Counted from the stretch's first letter, positions 16,801-26,054 are shown. The stretch: 31,399 nucleotides of DNA from Ruminococcus flavefaciens (GCA_002371825.1 DFHF01000015.1:1-31399); one strand, 5' to 3'. Program-made: numbers and translations. Notes: a model not told the origin generated them from the letters alone.

Positions 16801-17937
16801 ATGAAAACCAAAAGAGTGGCATTAAAGACAGCATCAGTTATCGCAGCTGCAGCACTGTTGGCAGCGGTACCGGTCTCTATGCCAAAGGGAGCTTTCACTT
16901 CAGCTCCTATGACCGCATACGCTGATTATCAGTCTCTCGGAGACTTTTATTACTCCGAAGAAAACGGTGAGATAACAATTACCGGCAGCAATCCGAAAGC
17001 TGCTTCCGCTGAGATACCTGCAACTATCAACGGCAAGCCCGTAACAGCAATCGGCGACTACGCTTTTAACGGCTCCAGCATCTCCAGCGTTACGATCCCG
17101 GATTCTGTAAGGACCATCGGAAACTATACTTTCACAATGTGCAGTAATCTTAAATCCGTTACTCTCCCAGAAAGCATAGAGTACATCGGAATCCGTGCAT
17201 TCGAGTTATGCTCTTCTCTTTCAGAGGTCAATTTCCCGGATCACATGATCGATTACTCAGCAAGAGTATTCGACAGCACTCCCTGGATGACTGCACAGCG
17301 TCAGAAAAGTGATCTTGTAGTTGTAAACGGTGTGCTTATCGACGGCGAAAATGCAAAGGGAGATATCGTACTCTCATCAGATATAAAGGCTGTTGCCTCC
17401 GGTACATTTGAAAGAAATGACAAGATCACTTCTGTAGTATTTCCTTCAAGCATCAAAAAGCTCAAGGACAACGTTTTCTTCTATTGCTCAAATCTCACTT
17501 CTGCTGATATAAGATATGTTACAGAGATCGAAAGCATGGCTTTTGCATACTGCAACAAGCTGACAGATCTCAAGCTATCAGGCAAGCTTACCAAAATCGA
17601 CGGCTACGGATTCGCCGACGTCACCAGCCGTGCTTCAATAACTGTATACGGAAGCAAGTCTGACTGGGATAAGGTTGAGAAGAACGAGAATGACCCGTTC
17701 CTCAGAAATGCTTCCTACACCTTCGATGAGAGCTTTGTGGAGCCTGAGGATGATATCGAAGGCGATGTAAATGCCGACGGAAAGTTCAACACATCTGACC
17801 TTGTAGTAATGAACCAGTGGCTCGTCGGAAATCCCGATTCCGGAATGAAGAACTGGAAGGCCGGAGATATGGACACAAACAACAAGCTTGACGGTTTTGA
17901 TCTTTGTCTCATGAGAACTGCTCTGTTATCAAAATAA
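16801..17937 (+). CDS. Secreted BspA-type leucine-rich repeat protein with dockerin
   Basis: 378 residues. Signal peptide about 1-41 (Lys/Arg start, Ala-rich core, cleavage after AYA). From about 55 to 310 there are LRR_5 repeats of the BspA type, for example GDYAFNGSSISSVTIPDSVRTIGNYTFT, with the recurring 'I..SAF..C..L..V..P.S' pattern. A C-terminal dockerin covers about 319-378, with calcium loops DVNADGKFNTSD and DMDTNNKLDGFD. AGGAGGGG precedes the ATG. The dockerin should attach it to a cellulosomal cohesin. The LRR part may bind substrate, protein or surface; no catalytic domain is visible. The dockerin resembles that of the 23.3-25.7 kb gene more than the GH44 one. Confidence 0.87.
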   Translation: MKTKRVALKTASVIAAAALLAAVPVSMPKGAFTSAPMTAYADYQSLGDFYYSEENGEITITGSNPKAASAEIPATINGKPVTAIGDYAFNGSSISSVTIPDSVRTIGNYTFTMCSNLKSVTLPESIEYIGIRAFELCSSLSEVNFPDHMIDYSARVFDSTPWMTAQRQKSDLVVVNGVLIDGENAKGDIVLSSDIKAVASGTFERNDKITSVVFPSSIKKLKDNVFFYCSNLTSADIRYVTEIESMAFAYCNKLTDLKLSGKLTKIDGYGFADVTSRASITVYGSKSDWDKVEKNENDPFLRNASYTFDESFVEPEDDIEGDVNADGKFNTSDLVVMNQWLVGNPDSGMKNWKAGDMDTNNKLDGFDLCLMRTALLSK

Positions 17938-17986
17938 CAGCTCTTCCGTGAGATGCAAATGCGACCCGCTGAAAAGTAAGACATAA

Positions 17987-18026
17987 GGGCTGCTGTCAGA
18001 AAATCCATGACAGCAGCCCGATCTTT
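17987..18026 (+). terminator. Strong hairpin after the LRR-dockerin gene
   Basis: GGGCTGCTGTCA (17987-17998) and TGACAGCAGCCC (18008-18019) form a perfect 12-bp stem with a nine-base loop. The following GATCTTT is a poor T tract, so some read-through into the peroxidase gene is plausible. No separate promoter is obvious for that gene. Confidence 0.7.
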
Positions 18027-18049
18027 AAATCAACGAAAGGAGCGTATGT

Positions 18050-18589
18050 ATGATATACGATTATTATGTTACCACAGGCAAAGGCGATACCCTTGATCTC
18101 TCCGATTACAGAGGGAAGGTCATAATGATAGTAAACACTGCAACAGGCTGCGGCTTCACTCCGCAGTACGAACCTATCGAGAAGATGTACAGGGATTATC
18201 ACGATCAGGGACTTGAGATACTGGATATCCCCTGCAATCAGTTCGGCGGGCAGGCACCGGGTACAGATGACGAGATACACGAATTCTGCACCCTTCACTT
18301 CAACACTACATTTCCTCAGATGAAGAAGGCTGACGTAAACGGCGAGGACGAACTGCCGCTTTACACATTCCTGAAATCACAGAAAGGGTTTGAGGGATTA
18401 GGAGAGCATCCGTTCAAAGCTCCTCTTGAAGAAATGTTTGCAAAGACAGATCCCGATTGGAACAAAAATCCGGATATAAAATGGAACTTTACAAAATTCA
18501 TCATCGACCGTGAAGGAAATGTTGCAGCAAGGTTTGAACCTACTGCTGATATGTCAGAGGTAGAAGAACTAATTAAAAAACTGCTCTGA
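18050..18589 (+). CDS. Glutathione peroxidase family protein (thiol peroxidase)
   Basis: 179 residues, normal for the family. Catalytic residues visible are Cys34 (NTATGCGFTPQY, cysteine rather than selenocysteine), Gln64 (PCNQFGGQ) and Trp145-Asn146 (KWNFTKF). Cys80 in HEFC is where the resolving cysteine of thioredoxin-dependent Gpx enzymes lies. It therefore probably reduces hydroperoxides using thioredoxin rather than glutathione. AAGGAG precedes the ATG at 18050; an ATG at 18046 is out of frame. The radical SAM gene starts 13 bp after its stop. Confidence 0.92.
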   Translation: MIYDYYVTTGKGDTLDLSDYRGKVIMIVNTATGCGFTPQYEPIEKMYRDYHDQGLEILDIPCNQFGGQAPGTDDEIHEFCTLHFNTTFPQMKKADVNGEDELPLYTFLKSQKGFEGLGEHPFKAPLEEMFAKTDPDWNKNPDIKWNFTKFIIDREGNVAARFEPTADMSEVEELIKKLL

Positions 18590-18602
18590 GAGGTGGTACA
18601 GA

Positions 18603-19694
18603 ATGAGTGAGAATTTCGACCTCCAGAATTACCTTATTGAAGGAGTAGAGGGCGTAGTCAAGGAAGCTATAAAGGCAACACTCAGGAATCCCAGAGAAAG
18701 TGCCTTCATGCTGAAATTTGCCGCAGCCAGCCGTGCAGCCTCAAAGAAGCGCCGCATTGCTGAGGATAACGGCGAGCATATCCCACCCTTTCTGATAGCC
18801 AGTATCACCAGCAAGTGCAATCTTCACTGTGCAGGCTGCTATTCACGCTGCAACCACGCAACAACTGACGCAGAGCCGGTAAAACAGCTGACAAGTGACG
18901 AATGGCTCAGGATTTTTGACGAATCTGACGAACTCGGGATAAGCTTTATCCTTCTTGCAGGAGGAGAGCCCATGCTTCGCCGGGATATTATCGAAGCAGC
19001 CGGAAAGAAGCAGAATATACTGTTTCCCATATTCACCAACGGAACCTTTATCGATGAAAAGTACTATGCGCTCTTTAATAAATGCCGGAATCTCATCCCT
19101 ATAATGAGCATAGAAGGCGACAGAGAGCTTACAGATTCAAGACGAGGCAGCGGTATCTACGATCAGCTTCTCAGCAATATGGAGGAGTTCAGAAAGCGTG
19201 GCCTTATCTTCGGTGCCTCTGTAACTGTCACCACAAAGAACTGCCGTGAAGTTACCTCACCGGAATTTTTAGGCGGACTATCTGACCGTGGCTGCAAAGC
19301 AGTGATATTTGTTGAGTATGTGCCGGTAACTGAGGAGAGCCGTGAGCTTGCCCCCACAGATTCCGAACGTGAATATCTTATGGGTGAGATCCGGCGGCTT
19401 CGTGAGGAACATCCGGAAATGGTGTATATAGCCTTTCCCGGGGACGAAAAAGGCTCCGGCGGATGTGTGGCAGCCGGCAGAGGTTTCTTCCACATCAATT
19501 CTCACGGCGGTGCAGAGCCATGTCCCTTCTCCCCTTATTCCGACGTTAACGTCAGAAACACCTCGCTCCGTGAAGCGATCCATTCTCCGCTGTTCACAGC
19601 ACTCAGAAGCGGAGACCTCCTTCTTGACGATCACGATGGAGGATGTGTGCTTTATGAAAAGAGAGAGCTTGTTGAAGCTCTGATAAAACAATAA
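18603..19694 (+). CDS. Radical SAM protein with probable extra iron-sulfur cluster region
   Basis: 363 residues. A 60-residue helical N-terminus precedes the radical SAM motif at Cys72, Cys76 and Cys79 (CNLHCAGC), followed by the GGEP motif in LLAGGEPMLRR and a TIM-barrel-like body. C-terminal cysteines in GGCVAAGR, EPCPFSPY and GGCVLYEKR suggest a SPASM-like auxiliary cluster. It lies 13 bp after the peroxidase gene and is almost certainly co-transcribed. Such enzymes modify peptides or small molecules, but I see no precursor peptide gene nearby and cannot name the substrate. MSENFDLQNY follows GAGAGGTGG. Confidence 0.85.
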   Translation: MSENFDLQNYLIEGVEGVVKEAIKATLRNPRESAFMLKFAAASRAASKKRRIAEDNGEHIPPFLIASITSKCNLHCAGCYSRCNHATTDAEPVKQLTSDEWLRIFDESDELGISFILLAGGEPMLRRDIIEAAGKKQNILFPIFTNGTFIDEKYYALFNKCRNLIPIMSIEGDRELTDSRRGSGIYDQLLSNMEEFRKRGLIFGASVTVTTKNCREVTSPEFLGGLSDRGCKAVIFVEYVPVTEESRELAPTDSEREYLMGEIRRLREEHPEMVYIAFPGDEKGSGGCVAAGRGFFHINSHGGAEPCPFSPYSDVNVRNTSLREAIHSPLFTALRSGDLLLDDHDGGCVLYEKRELVEALIKQ

Positions 19695-19699
19695 TCCCT

Positions 19700-19750
19700 A
19701 TCCCCTTCATCATCGGACAGTACCTATCCTTTGACGAGGGGGATTTTTAT
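19700..19750 (+). terminator. Terminator of the peroxidase-radical SAM operon
   Basis: ATCCCCTTC (19700-19708) pairs with GAGGGGGAT (19736-19744), allowing one G-T pair. The loop is about 27 bases and a TTTTT run follows. Confidence 0.7.
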
Positions 19751-19768
19751 TTCAGCCATGACATAGAT

Positions 19769-19797
19769 TTGACTGAAAGCTCAGAATATGTTACAAT
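19769..19797 (+). promoter_or_regulatory. Promoter of the DUF3737 gene
   Basis: TTGACT (19769-19774) and TACAAT (19792-19797), 17-bp spacer. Confidence 0.75.
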
Positions 19798-19875
19798 TAA
19801 TAGAGATCAGCTATATATAAGAAGATCAGTATGCTTACATACAAGACGGAAAAATGCACTTTAGGGGTCAGGAAC

Positions 19876-20721
19876 ATGAACATAATTGAAAACACGACAT
19901 ATGACAATGAAAGAGCACTTTACAATATCCGGGATACAATAGTGACCGGCTGTACCTTTGCAGGTCCTGCTGACGGAGAATCTGTGCTCAAGGAGACAAG
20001 GAACATCATTATAGATGACTGCTCTTTCTCACTGCGTTATCCCATATGGCACGCAAAAAAATATGAGCTGAGGAACTCTCAGCTTGACGAAAAAACAAGA
20101 GCTGCACTCTGGTATTCGGACGATGGCATCATCGAAAATACAGAGATAAAAGGAGTGAAAGCGCTCCGTGAATGTCATAATACACTTGTACGAAACTGCA
20201 GGATAGATTCAGTTGAATTTGGCTGGAAGACAGACAATACAAAGATCACAGACAGCAGTATCGTATCGGAATATATTTTTCTCGATGCAAAAAACATCGA
20301 GATAGATAAACTGGATTTCAAGGGAAAATACTCATTTCAGTACACAGAAAATTTAGTTATAAAGGATTCATTTCTTGATACGAAGGACGCATTCTGGCAC
20401 TCCAGAAATGTAACAGTCTATGATTCTGTAGTAAAGGGAGAGTATCTTGCATGGTTCTCAGAAGGGCTGACGCTTATAAGATGCCGTATAATCGGTACAC
20501 AGCCTCTTTGCTACTGTAAGGATCTTAAGCTTATCGACTGTGAAATGACAGACTGCGACCTTTCATTTGAGTATTCCGATGTTGAAGCGGAGATAAAGGG
20601 ACATATCGACTCTGTAAAAAATCCCAGGTCAGGCAATATCACCGCTGACAGTATCGGCGAGATAATATACGAGGACTCAATAATGGACAGCAATGCAGTG
20701 ATCTCAACAAGGGATCGGTAA
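19876..20721 (+). CDS. DUF3737 family protein, right-handed beta-helix
   Basis: 281 residues from ATG at 19876. The frame is open from an ATG at 19831, but the family normally begins close to MNIIENTTYDNERALY, and AGGGG lies before 19876. The sequence is made of short turns of the type 'I.NC.I.....F....', including TFAGPADGESVLKE, RYPIWHAKKYEL and ALWYSDDGIIENTEIKG. This pattern is diagnostic of DUF3737, a predicted parallel beta-helix without known activity. No signal peptide is seen, so it is likely cytoplasmic. It has its own promoter and a bidirectional terminator. Confidence 0.85.
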   Translation: MNIIENTTYDNERALYNIRDTIVTGCTFAGPADGESVLKETRNIIIDDCSFSLRYPIWHAKKYELRNSQLDEKTRAALWYSDDGIIENTEIKGVKALRECHNTLVRNCRIDSVEFGWKTDNTKITDSSIVSEYIFLDAKNIEIDKLDFKGKYSFQYTENLVIKDSFLDTKDAFWHSRNVTVYDSVVKGEYLAWFSEGLTLIRCRIIGTQPLCYCKDLKLIDCEMTDCDLSFEYSDVEAEIKGHIDSVKNPRSGNITADSIGEIIYEDSIMDSNAVISTRDR

Positions 20722-20790
20722 AACAGAAAAAAACAGCTATCTCAGCGCAGGCAAAAGACATAGATAAAACTGCCCCACATAAACAAGATT

Positions 20791-20828
20791 TGCCCCGAAG
20801 CAATTTTAATATCGCTTCGGGGCATTTT
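20791..20828. terminator. Bidirectional terminator between DUF3737 and exonuclease genes
   Basis: TGCCCCGAAGC (20791-20801) and GCTTCGGGGCA (20814-20824), an 11-bp perfect stem with T residues after it on the plus strand. Confidence 0.8.
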
Positions 20829-20850
20829 CGGTCAATGAGAAACCTCCTGA

Positions 20851-21381
20851 TCATGTAAGACGGTATGTGCGGATAAAAGAATTGACATCCGCACCGCTCT
20901 CAATATAACGAAGGAGGATTTCTGCACAGGCATTGCTGTCGCTGTCCGCCTTATGATGATCGAGGGATATCCCGTAATGCTCGCACATCACATTCAGGCT
21001 ATGGCTCATTCCCGGCAGAAGCCGTCTGCCCGCCTGTACGGTACAGAGATACTTTGCTGTACTTTTCCATTCTATATCATAATCGTGAAGGCACTTTTTC
21101 AGCACTCCCATATCGAATACCGCATTATGCGCCACAAGTATCCCGCTATCCATTACCGGTGATATCTGTTTCCATAATTCCGCAAAATTCGGAGCCCCTT
21201 TTACTGTCTGAGAGCTTATACCTGTAAGCTGTGTATTGAAATAATCGAACCTTGTTTCCGGATCAACAAGCGAGAAAAAAGAGTCTGCTATCTTTCCGCC
21301 GTCTACTACTGTTATTCCAATTGCACTCATACGGTTATTTGCACGGTTCGGTGTTTCCACATCAAATACTATGTATCTCAT
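20851..21381 (-). CDS. DEDDh-family 3'-5' exonuclease (DnaQ/PolC epsilon-like)
   Basis: 176 residues forming a single exonuclease domain. Exo I has Asp7 and Glu9 (IVFDVET). Exo II is in AHNAVFDMGVL near residue 85. Exo III is near residue 142 (HKADSDSNA), with His and Asp in the DEDDh arrangement. GGGAGG precedes the ATG. Stand-alone proteins like this are often annotated as a DNA polymerase III epsilon-like subunit and may take part in repair or RNA/DNA trimming. It is monocistronic with its own promoter. Confidence 0.87.
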   Translation of the reverse strand: MRYIVFDVETPNRANNRMSAIGITVVDGGKIADSFFSLVDPETRFDYFNTQLTGISSQTVKGAPNFAELWKQISPVMDSGILVAHNAVFDMGVLKKCLHDYDIEWKSTAKYLCTVQAGRRLLPGMSHSLNVMCEHYGISLDHHKADSDSNACAEILLRYIESGADVNSFIRTYRLT

Positions 21382-21415
21382 ATTGCCTCCCTAATAAAGC
21401 TGCTTCTTTATGCTT

Positions 21416-21444
21416 AGTATATCACATTATCTCACTTAGTGCAA
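21416..21444 (-). promoter_or_regulatory. Promoter of the exonuclease gene
   Basis: TTGCAC (21439-21444) and TATACT (21416-21421) on the minus strand, 17-bp spacer. Confidence 0.7.
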
Positions 21445-21552
21445 GCCCGAACCCGGGATCAATGCCCCATCGTCAGACCTGTTCTGTCAAAATATACTGA
21501 TTTGCCGTCCTCAGGCTGTATTTGGCGATGATCCGACACTTTTGCCCTGATG

Positions 21553-21581
21553 TTGACATTGTTGCTGCAATGATGTATAAT
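21553..21581 (+). promoter_or_regulatory. Promoter of the esterase gene, member A of a repeated promoter family
   Basis: Perfect TTGACA (21553-21558), 17 bp, TATAAT (21576-21581). The spacer ends in TGATG. The start TTGACATTG.TGCTG is shared with the promoter at 29138, and the TGATGTA(T/A)AAT end with those at 28096 and 29569. Confidence 0.85.
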
Positions 21582-21627
21582 AATTAAAGTCTGAATAATC
21601 AGAATTAAAAAGGAAAGGTATATAATA

Positions 21628-23211
21628 ATGAAAAAAGCAATAACACTTCTATTGATCCTTGCAACGACCTTATCAATTACCGCCTGCGGAGACAAGCAGG
21701 AAAGCTCTTCTCAGCCGGAAAGCAGCATCAGCGCTGAGACCACTGACAGCAGCACTGAAAGCAGCACTGCCGAAACAATACAGCTACAGACAGCAACTCC
21801 CACAAAGCTCACAAATAAAATGACAGAAACCGAGCTTCAATTTACAAAGAAGCATGGACTTACTCTGCTGGACGAACTCGAAAAGCCAAGTGCAGACCCG
21901 AATGCCGAGCACACTGTAAGTATTGAGTTCATGACGAGCGACATTGATAAAAGTCGTGCCTATTATGAAGAAAACCATGATAGTATAACAGATGAAGAAT
22001 ACAACAATGGAATGAAAAAGTTACAGAAGATAGAGGAAGCCGGAGGGGAATATCGAATCCCGTACTATGTTCTCGTAGACGGGTATATTCTTCCGTTTAG
22101 TATTCCGGATGAATATAGTTTTCAGGACGGTATTCTTTTTACTTTTACTACGCCAATTGATGAAAACGGAGAGCATAATCCGACAACATATCAATTCGCT
22201 TCACTTGATGAGTATCTGGAATACATTTCTGAAACTGCGAAATTAATGAACTACAACGATGAATTGACCGAACTGATACTACTGGATACGCAGATCGCAT
22301 TTGATGCGCTGAAAAGCGGAGATTATGAGGAACTGCCCGAAGGTGCGGCCTATAATAATGGTGAAAACCCATATCTCGTGGACATCTTTCAAAATTACAG
22401 AAGCGACTGGGAATTTGACCGTGCTGCCGTTGAAGAAATAAAGGATTCTGTTGACGAAATAAACATCTACGATGAAGAAATGGGCAAAAATTTTACTGTA
22501 CACGTTACGCTCCCGCCTGATTACGACGAAAGCAAGACCTATCCCGTGTTTTTCCTGACAGACGGTATATGGCGCTTCGGCAACTGTCCGGAGCTGAGGA
22601 AATGCATGGAGAATGGTGAAGCAGCACCAGTGATACTTGTCAGCCTGTATTACAGCTACGATGTCACCGACCCCGACCAGGAAATGCGCTATGAGGATCT
22701 TGTCATCAATCGCAGTGAGCTGCTGGATTTTATCACCGACAACCTGATGCCGTATCTCTGCGAGAATTACAACATCGACTGCGGAAATTCCACGCTGTAC
22801 GGTCACTCCGACGGAGGCGTATTCACACACTATGCACTGTTCAATTCAGATCAGTACGAGAATCAGCCCTTCGGACATTACATCATCGGCAGCCCTGCAC
22901 TGTGGGGGCTAAAGCATTATAATGAATATGAAGGCATCAGCAATGACATATATATGAATGATTACAACTATTTTGACAGAAACGAAACTCTGGATAAGAC
23001 TGTGTTCCTCTGTGCAGGTTCGCAGGAAGATCCCGATTATGCCGACAATTATCGTGAGGGAGATGATACAACACTGGAAGGTGTTGCAAAGCTGAAGGAG
23101 CGCCTTGAGTCACATAATGCAGCACTGACCTACAAACTGTATGAATCTCACCATTATCAGTACATCCCGGAAATGCTGATAGAATATCTGAAAGAAATGT
23201 ATCCGTGTTAA
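21628..23211 (+). CDS. Lipoprotein with esterase-like alpha/beta hydrolase domain
   Basis: 527 residues. A lipoprotein signal peptide ends at the lipobox ITAC (Cys near 20), followed by a Ser/Thr/Glu-rich linker to about 55. Residues 60-260 are an unrecognised N-terminal region. From about 285 to 527 is an esterase domain like the enterochelin esterase/esterase D group, with YPVFFLTDGIWRFGN near 305-319, the nucleophile Ser in GHSDGGVFTHYALF near residue 393 and a late His in ESHHYQYIPE. Likely anchored on the outer membrane face and acting on esterified extracellular material, such as acetyl or feruloyl groups on hemicellulose, though the substrate is inferred. AAAGG precedes the ATG. Confidence 0.82.
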   Translation: MKKAITLLLILATTLSITACGDKQESSSQPESSISAETTDSSTESSTAETIQLQTATPTKLTNKMTETELQFTKKHGLTLLDELEKPSADPNAEHTVSIEFMTSDIDKSRAYYEENHDSITDEEYNNGMKKLQKIEEAGGEYRIPYYVLVDGYILPFSIPDEYSFQDGILFTFTTPIDENGEHNPTTYQFASLDEYLEYISETAKLMNYNDELTELILLDTQIAFDALKSGDYEELPEGAAYNNGENPYLVDIFQNYRSDWEFDRAAVEEIKDSVDEINIYDEEMGKNFTVHVTLPPDYDESKTYPVFFLTDGIWRFGNCPELRKCMENGEAAPVILVSLYYSYDVTDPDQEMRYEDLVINRSELLDFITDNLMPYLCENYNIDCGNSTLYGHSDGGVFTHYALFNSDQYENQPFGHYIIGSPALWGLKHYNEYEGISNDIYMNDYNYFDRNETLDKTVFLCAGSQEDPDYADNYREGDDTTLEGVAKLKERLESHNAALTYKLYESHHYQYIPEMLIEYLKEMYPC

Positions 23212-23254
23212 TTATAGGACTTCACCATATAACCAGCTGTTCACAAATGATAAA

Positions 23255-23285
23255 TGCCGTAAACATTAAGTTTACGGCATTTTTT
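23255..23285 (+). terminator. Terminator of the esterase gene
   Basis: TGCCGTAAAC/GTTTACGGCA (23255-23264 and 23270-23279), 10-bp perfect stem, five-base loop, six T residues. Confidence 0.9.
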
Positions 23286-23325
23286 CAGTTATAATATCAC
23301 AGCGTATTCTTCGGAGATATTCCGT

Positions 23326-25706
23326 TTATTTACTTATCAGCAAACTTCTCATCATGCAAAGATCAAAAGCATCGATCTTTCCGTCTTCGCAAAGATCCGC
23401 AGCCTGCCAGTCATTCAGTTTCACATCAGGAACAGCAAGGATCCATTTCTGCAAAGTTACGATATCAGCAATATTAAATTTGCCGTCTGCATTACAGTCA
23501 CCGATGACAGTATTATTTACGCAGAACCAGTTTAGATTGAAAAGATATCCCTCTCCGCCCTTGAATACAAGGTAAACATCATTCACACCAGAGGTCTTAT
23601 CAATGCTGCACTTCTGAGTTTCCCATGTCTGCCAGCCGCCTGTACTGCTTACATTCATGGTTCCTATGAGTTTTCCGTCAGGTGAGCCAAGACGCACTTC
23701 AATTGAATTATTTCTGCCGTTTGAACCCACACGGAAATCAATATTTTCCGCACTGTCTCCGAAATCAACGTTTTTGAATCCGATATAATCATCATTTTCT
23801 ATGTAAGCAACATCTTTTCCGCCTTCGCTGCAGTCTTCTGTTTCTATACCTGATTTGGTCGTATAGTTTTCCGCTTCGATTCTTTCACCAAAAGGAATAG
23901 GTTCAGCAGGTACTATCGAACCTGTAACACTGACTTTGCATTTTGCTGTAAACTGCCTGTCACTTGGTTCCAGTGTTCTTGCTAAGATATCAACAGTACC
24001 ATCTGATAATGCAGTTACTACACCGTTTTTATCAACAGATGCCACAAGCGGATTTGAGGAAGTCCAGATGACCACCTTGTCTGTTGCATTTTCCGGGAAA
24101 ATATCGGCTTTTATCTGAGAAGTTTCGCCTGCATTCAGTGATATATTTTCCTGACTCAAGCGAATACCTGCAACATTTACACGAGAACCGTTCAGCTTCC
24201 ATTTTGCCTGGATCCTCTGATTGTATTCCGGCATGATGAATGTGGAAATAGTGCCGTCTGCACTGACCGGAGTTACATCCATTGCATCGATTCCGACCTG
24301 CCAGCCGTCAAATGTATAACCGGGTCTTGATTTTGCATTTATTGTTACACGCTCACCTGGCTTATGATATTCTGTAACCACAGAACCCATGGAATCACCA
24401 ATATTGCTGAGGACCAATACACGCTTTTCAGCTCTGTTGATCCTGACAAGGTGCATATCCCTTGCACCTACAGCTTCAAGTTTTGTTGTGCCAACAGGAT
24501 TCAGACGGAATACAAGAAGCTGGTCCAGATCATATCCGCCGAGAATTTTTACACGGACTGTTTTTTCAGTTTCGCCTTTATTGAATGTTACAGTCGGATC
24601 GTCAACAAAGCTGTAATCCTTATCAGGCTGTGCATCACCTGCAACAGGATCGACCTTGAATTCCATTGTGCTTACAGCAGGCTTGCTGAGACTAAGCTTA
24701 AGGTCAATGACATCTCCCGGTTTAGCAGAAGTATTGAGATTTGCAAAGCTTACATTCACATCTTCTGTCAGACCGAGATCCTTGTTATAAACTACATCGA
24801 TCTTCGGATAAACTGCATATGCCCCCTTGTTTGCTCCGTTATGACCTGAACCTATCGCCGGACTTTCTTCCTTCAGGCTGAAATCACCTGCGGCAGGATC
24901 TGCAAACATCGGATTTTCAGGACTGTTTGTCTTTGTTCCAAGCTGTGCATTCAAAGCATTTACCGTAATATTAGACTGTGACGGATCCATATAGCGAACA
25001 TACTCAGGTTTTCTTTCTGAATACCACTGATTGTTCTCAACAGTAAGTGAACCGCCGCCTTTAAGGTCGATTCCGTGCCATGAATGAAAACCATTTACAG
25101 ATGTTTCCTTGACAAGGAGTCCGACAGTATCATTACTGTTATACATACTATTGTTATCTTCATAGGAAATATTATTTATGACATCATTATTATATGATCT
25201 GTCGAGAGAAATACCATTTTTAAGGTTATATGTTACATTATTGACCCATCTTGCATCCCATGTTGAGCCGGTATCCCAGAATGCGGAGAAAAGTCCGGAT
25301 TCAATTTTCTGTGCGGGGAAATTCATAAAATATGGGCCTATCGGCATTCTCTTGTTTTCGTCAAGAGGTTTACCAATATCAGATGTATTTTCAGGTCTGA
25401 AGACGATCATTGCATCTGCCTTGCCGGATTCCTTTGGCTTGATATCCTCCTCTATATATGTACCTGGGCGAATAAGTACAGTTGTTCCTGCTGTTGCTTC
25501 ATCAGCAGCTTTTTTTATGGAACGATAAGGGCTGCCTGATGAACCATTTCCAGTGTAATCGTTTCCGTTTTCTGCAACATAGATAATTCTTCCGCTGATG
25601 TCGGCTGCTTTTACTTGCGGCAAAGGCAGAATACTCAGATTCTGACACAAAAAGCTGCCGCACTGATACTTATCAGCAGCTTCTTTAATCCCAATACTTT
25701 GATCAT
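23326..25706 (-). pseudogene. Pectate-lyase-like beta-helix / CBM6 / dockerin protein with frameshifted signal peptide
   Basis: From ATG at 25706 (AAGGAAG upstream) the frame reads MIKVLGLKKLLISISAAAF and then stops. The other frame carries on as LCQNLSILPLPQVKAADIS and stays open to 23326. Adding one base to the five-A run at 25649-25653 joins them into a good signal peptide, and the length (2381 nt) is one short of whole codons. Domains in the repaired 793-residue protein: beta-helix 40-300, starting like PL9 pectate lyases (YVAENGNDYTGNGSSGSPYRSI); Calx-beta about 310-405; InlB-type repeat 445-505; Big_2 512-595; CBM6 608-730 (ERIEAENYTTKSG); dockerin 735-793. The beta-helix is short, with an abrupt change near PENTSDIGKPLD, so the catalytic part may be incomplete. 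A sequencing error is an alternative to a real mutation. Confidence 0.75.
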
Positions 25707-25837
25707 TATTATGCACTTCCTTCTGGTTAATAATAAAGTTAACAAATGAATTATAAAATACTTGTTTCCGTACCTGTTCATTATTCAGGCTCGACAGCAG
25801 CCCGTAAATTGTAATATCAAATAACATTCTATGGTTA

Positions 25838-25866
25838 AGTATATCATATTGTTTGTCTTATGTCAA
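25838..25866 (-). promoter_or_regulatory. Promoter of the CBM6/dockerin gene
   Basis: TTGACA (25861-25866) and TATACT (25838-25843) on the minus strand, 17-bp spacer, giving a leader of about 125 nt to the ATG at 25706. The leader argues that the upstream part of the long open frame (to 25827) is untranslated. Confidence 0.75.
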
Positions 25867-25927
25867 CATATAATACGAAGAAAAGGTGGGCAAAACAACG
25901 CAGAATCCACCTATTTCAACTGTAGTC

Positions 25928-26047
25928 TCAATGTTTTATCTGATCTCGGAGTTCATTGACGATAGTAAAAGCCATATCCGTATCTGTACTCAACCAGTGA
26001 TCCGCTGCGGTGACAGGATACGCAATAACATTTTTCTTGACAATCAA
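25928..26047 (-). pseudogene. Possible C-terminal gene fragment
   Basis: A short open frame with protein-like composition (AYPVTAADHWLSTDTDMAF, then TIVNELRDQIKH and stop) but no start with a ribosome site. It lies between the anti-sigma operon terminator and the CBM6/dockerin promoter. I do not recognise the family; chance is possible. Confidence 0.25.
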
Positions 26048-26054
26048 ATAAAAT

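Noticed and set aside
25707..25827. N-terminal extension of the CBM6/dockerin frame back to 25827
   Set aside because: It lies in the predicted leader, has no ribosome site and would bury the signal peptide after about 55 polar residues.
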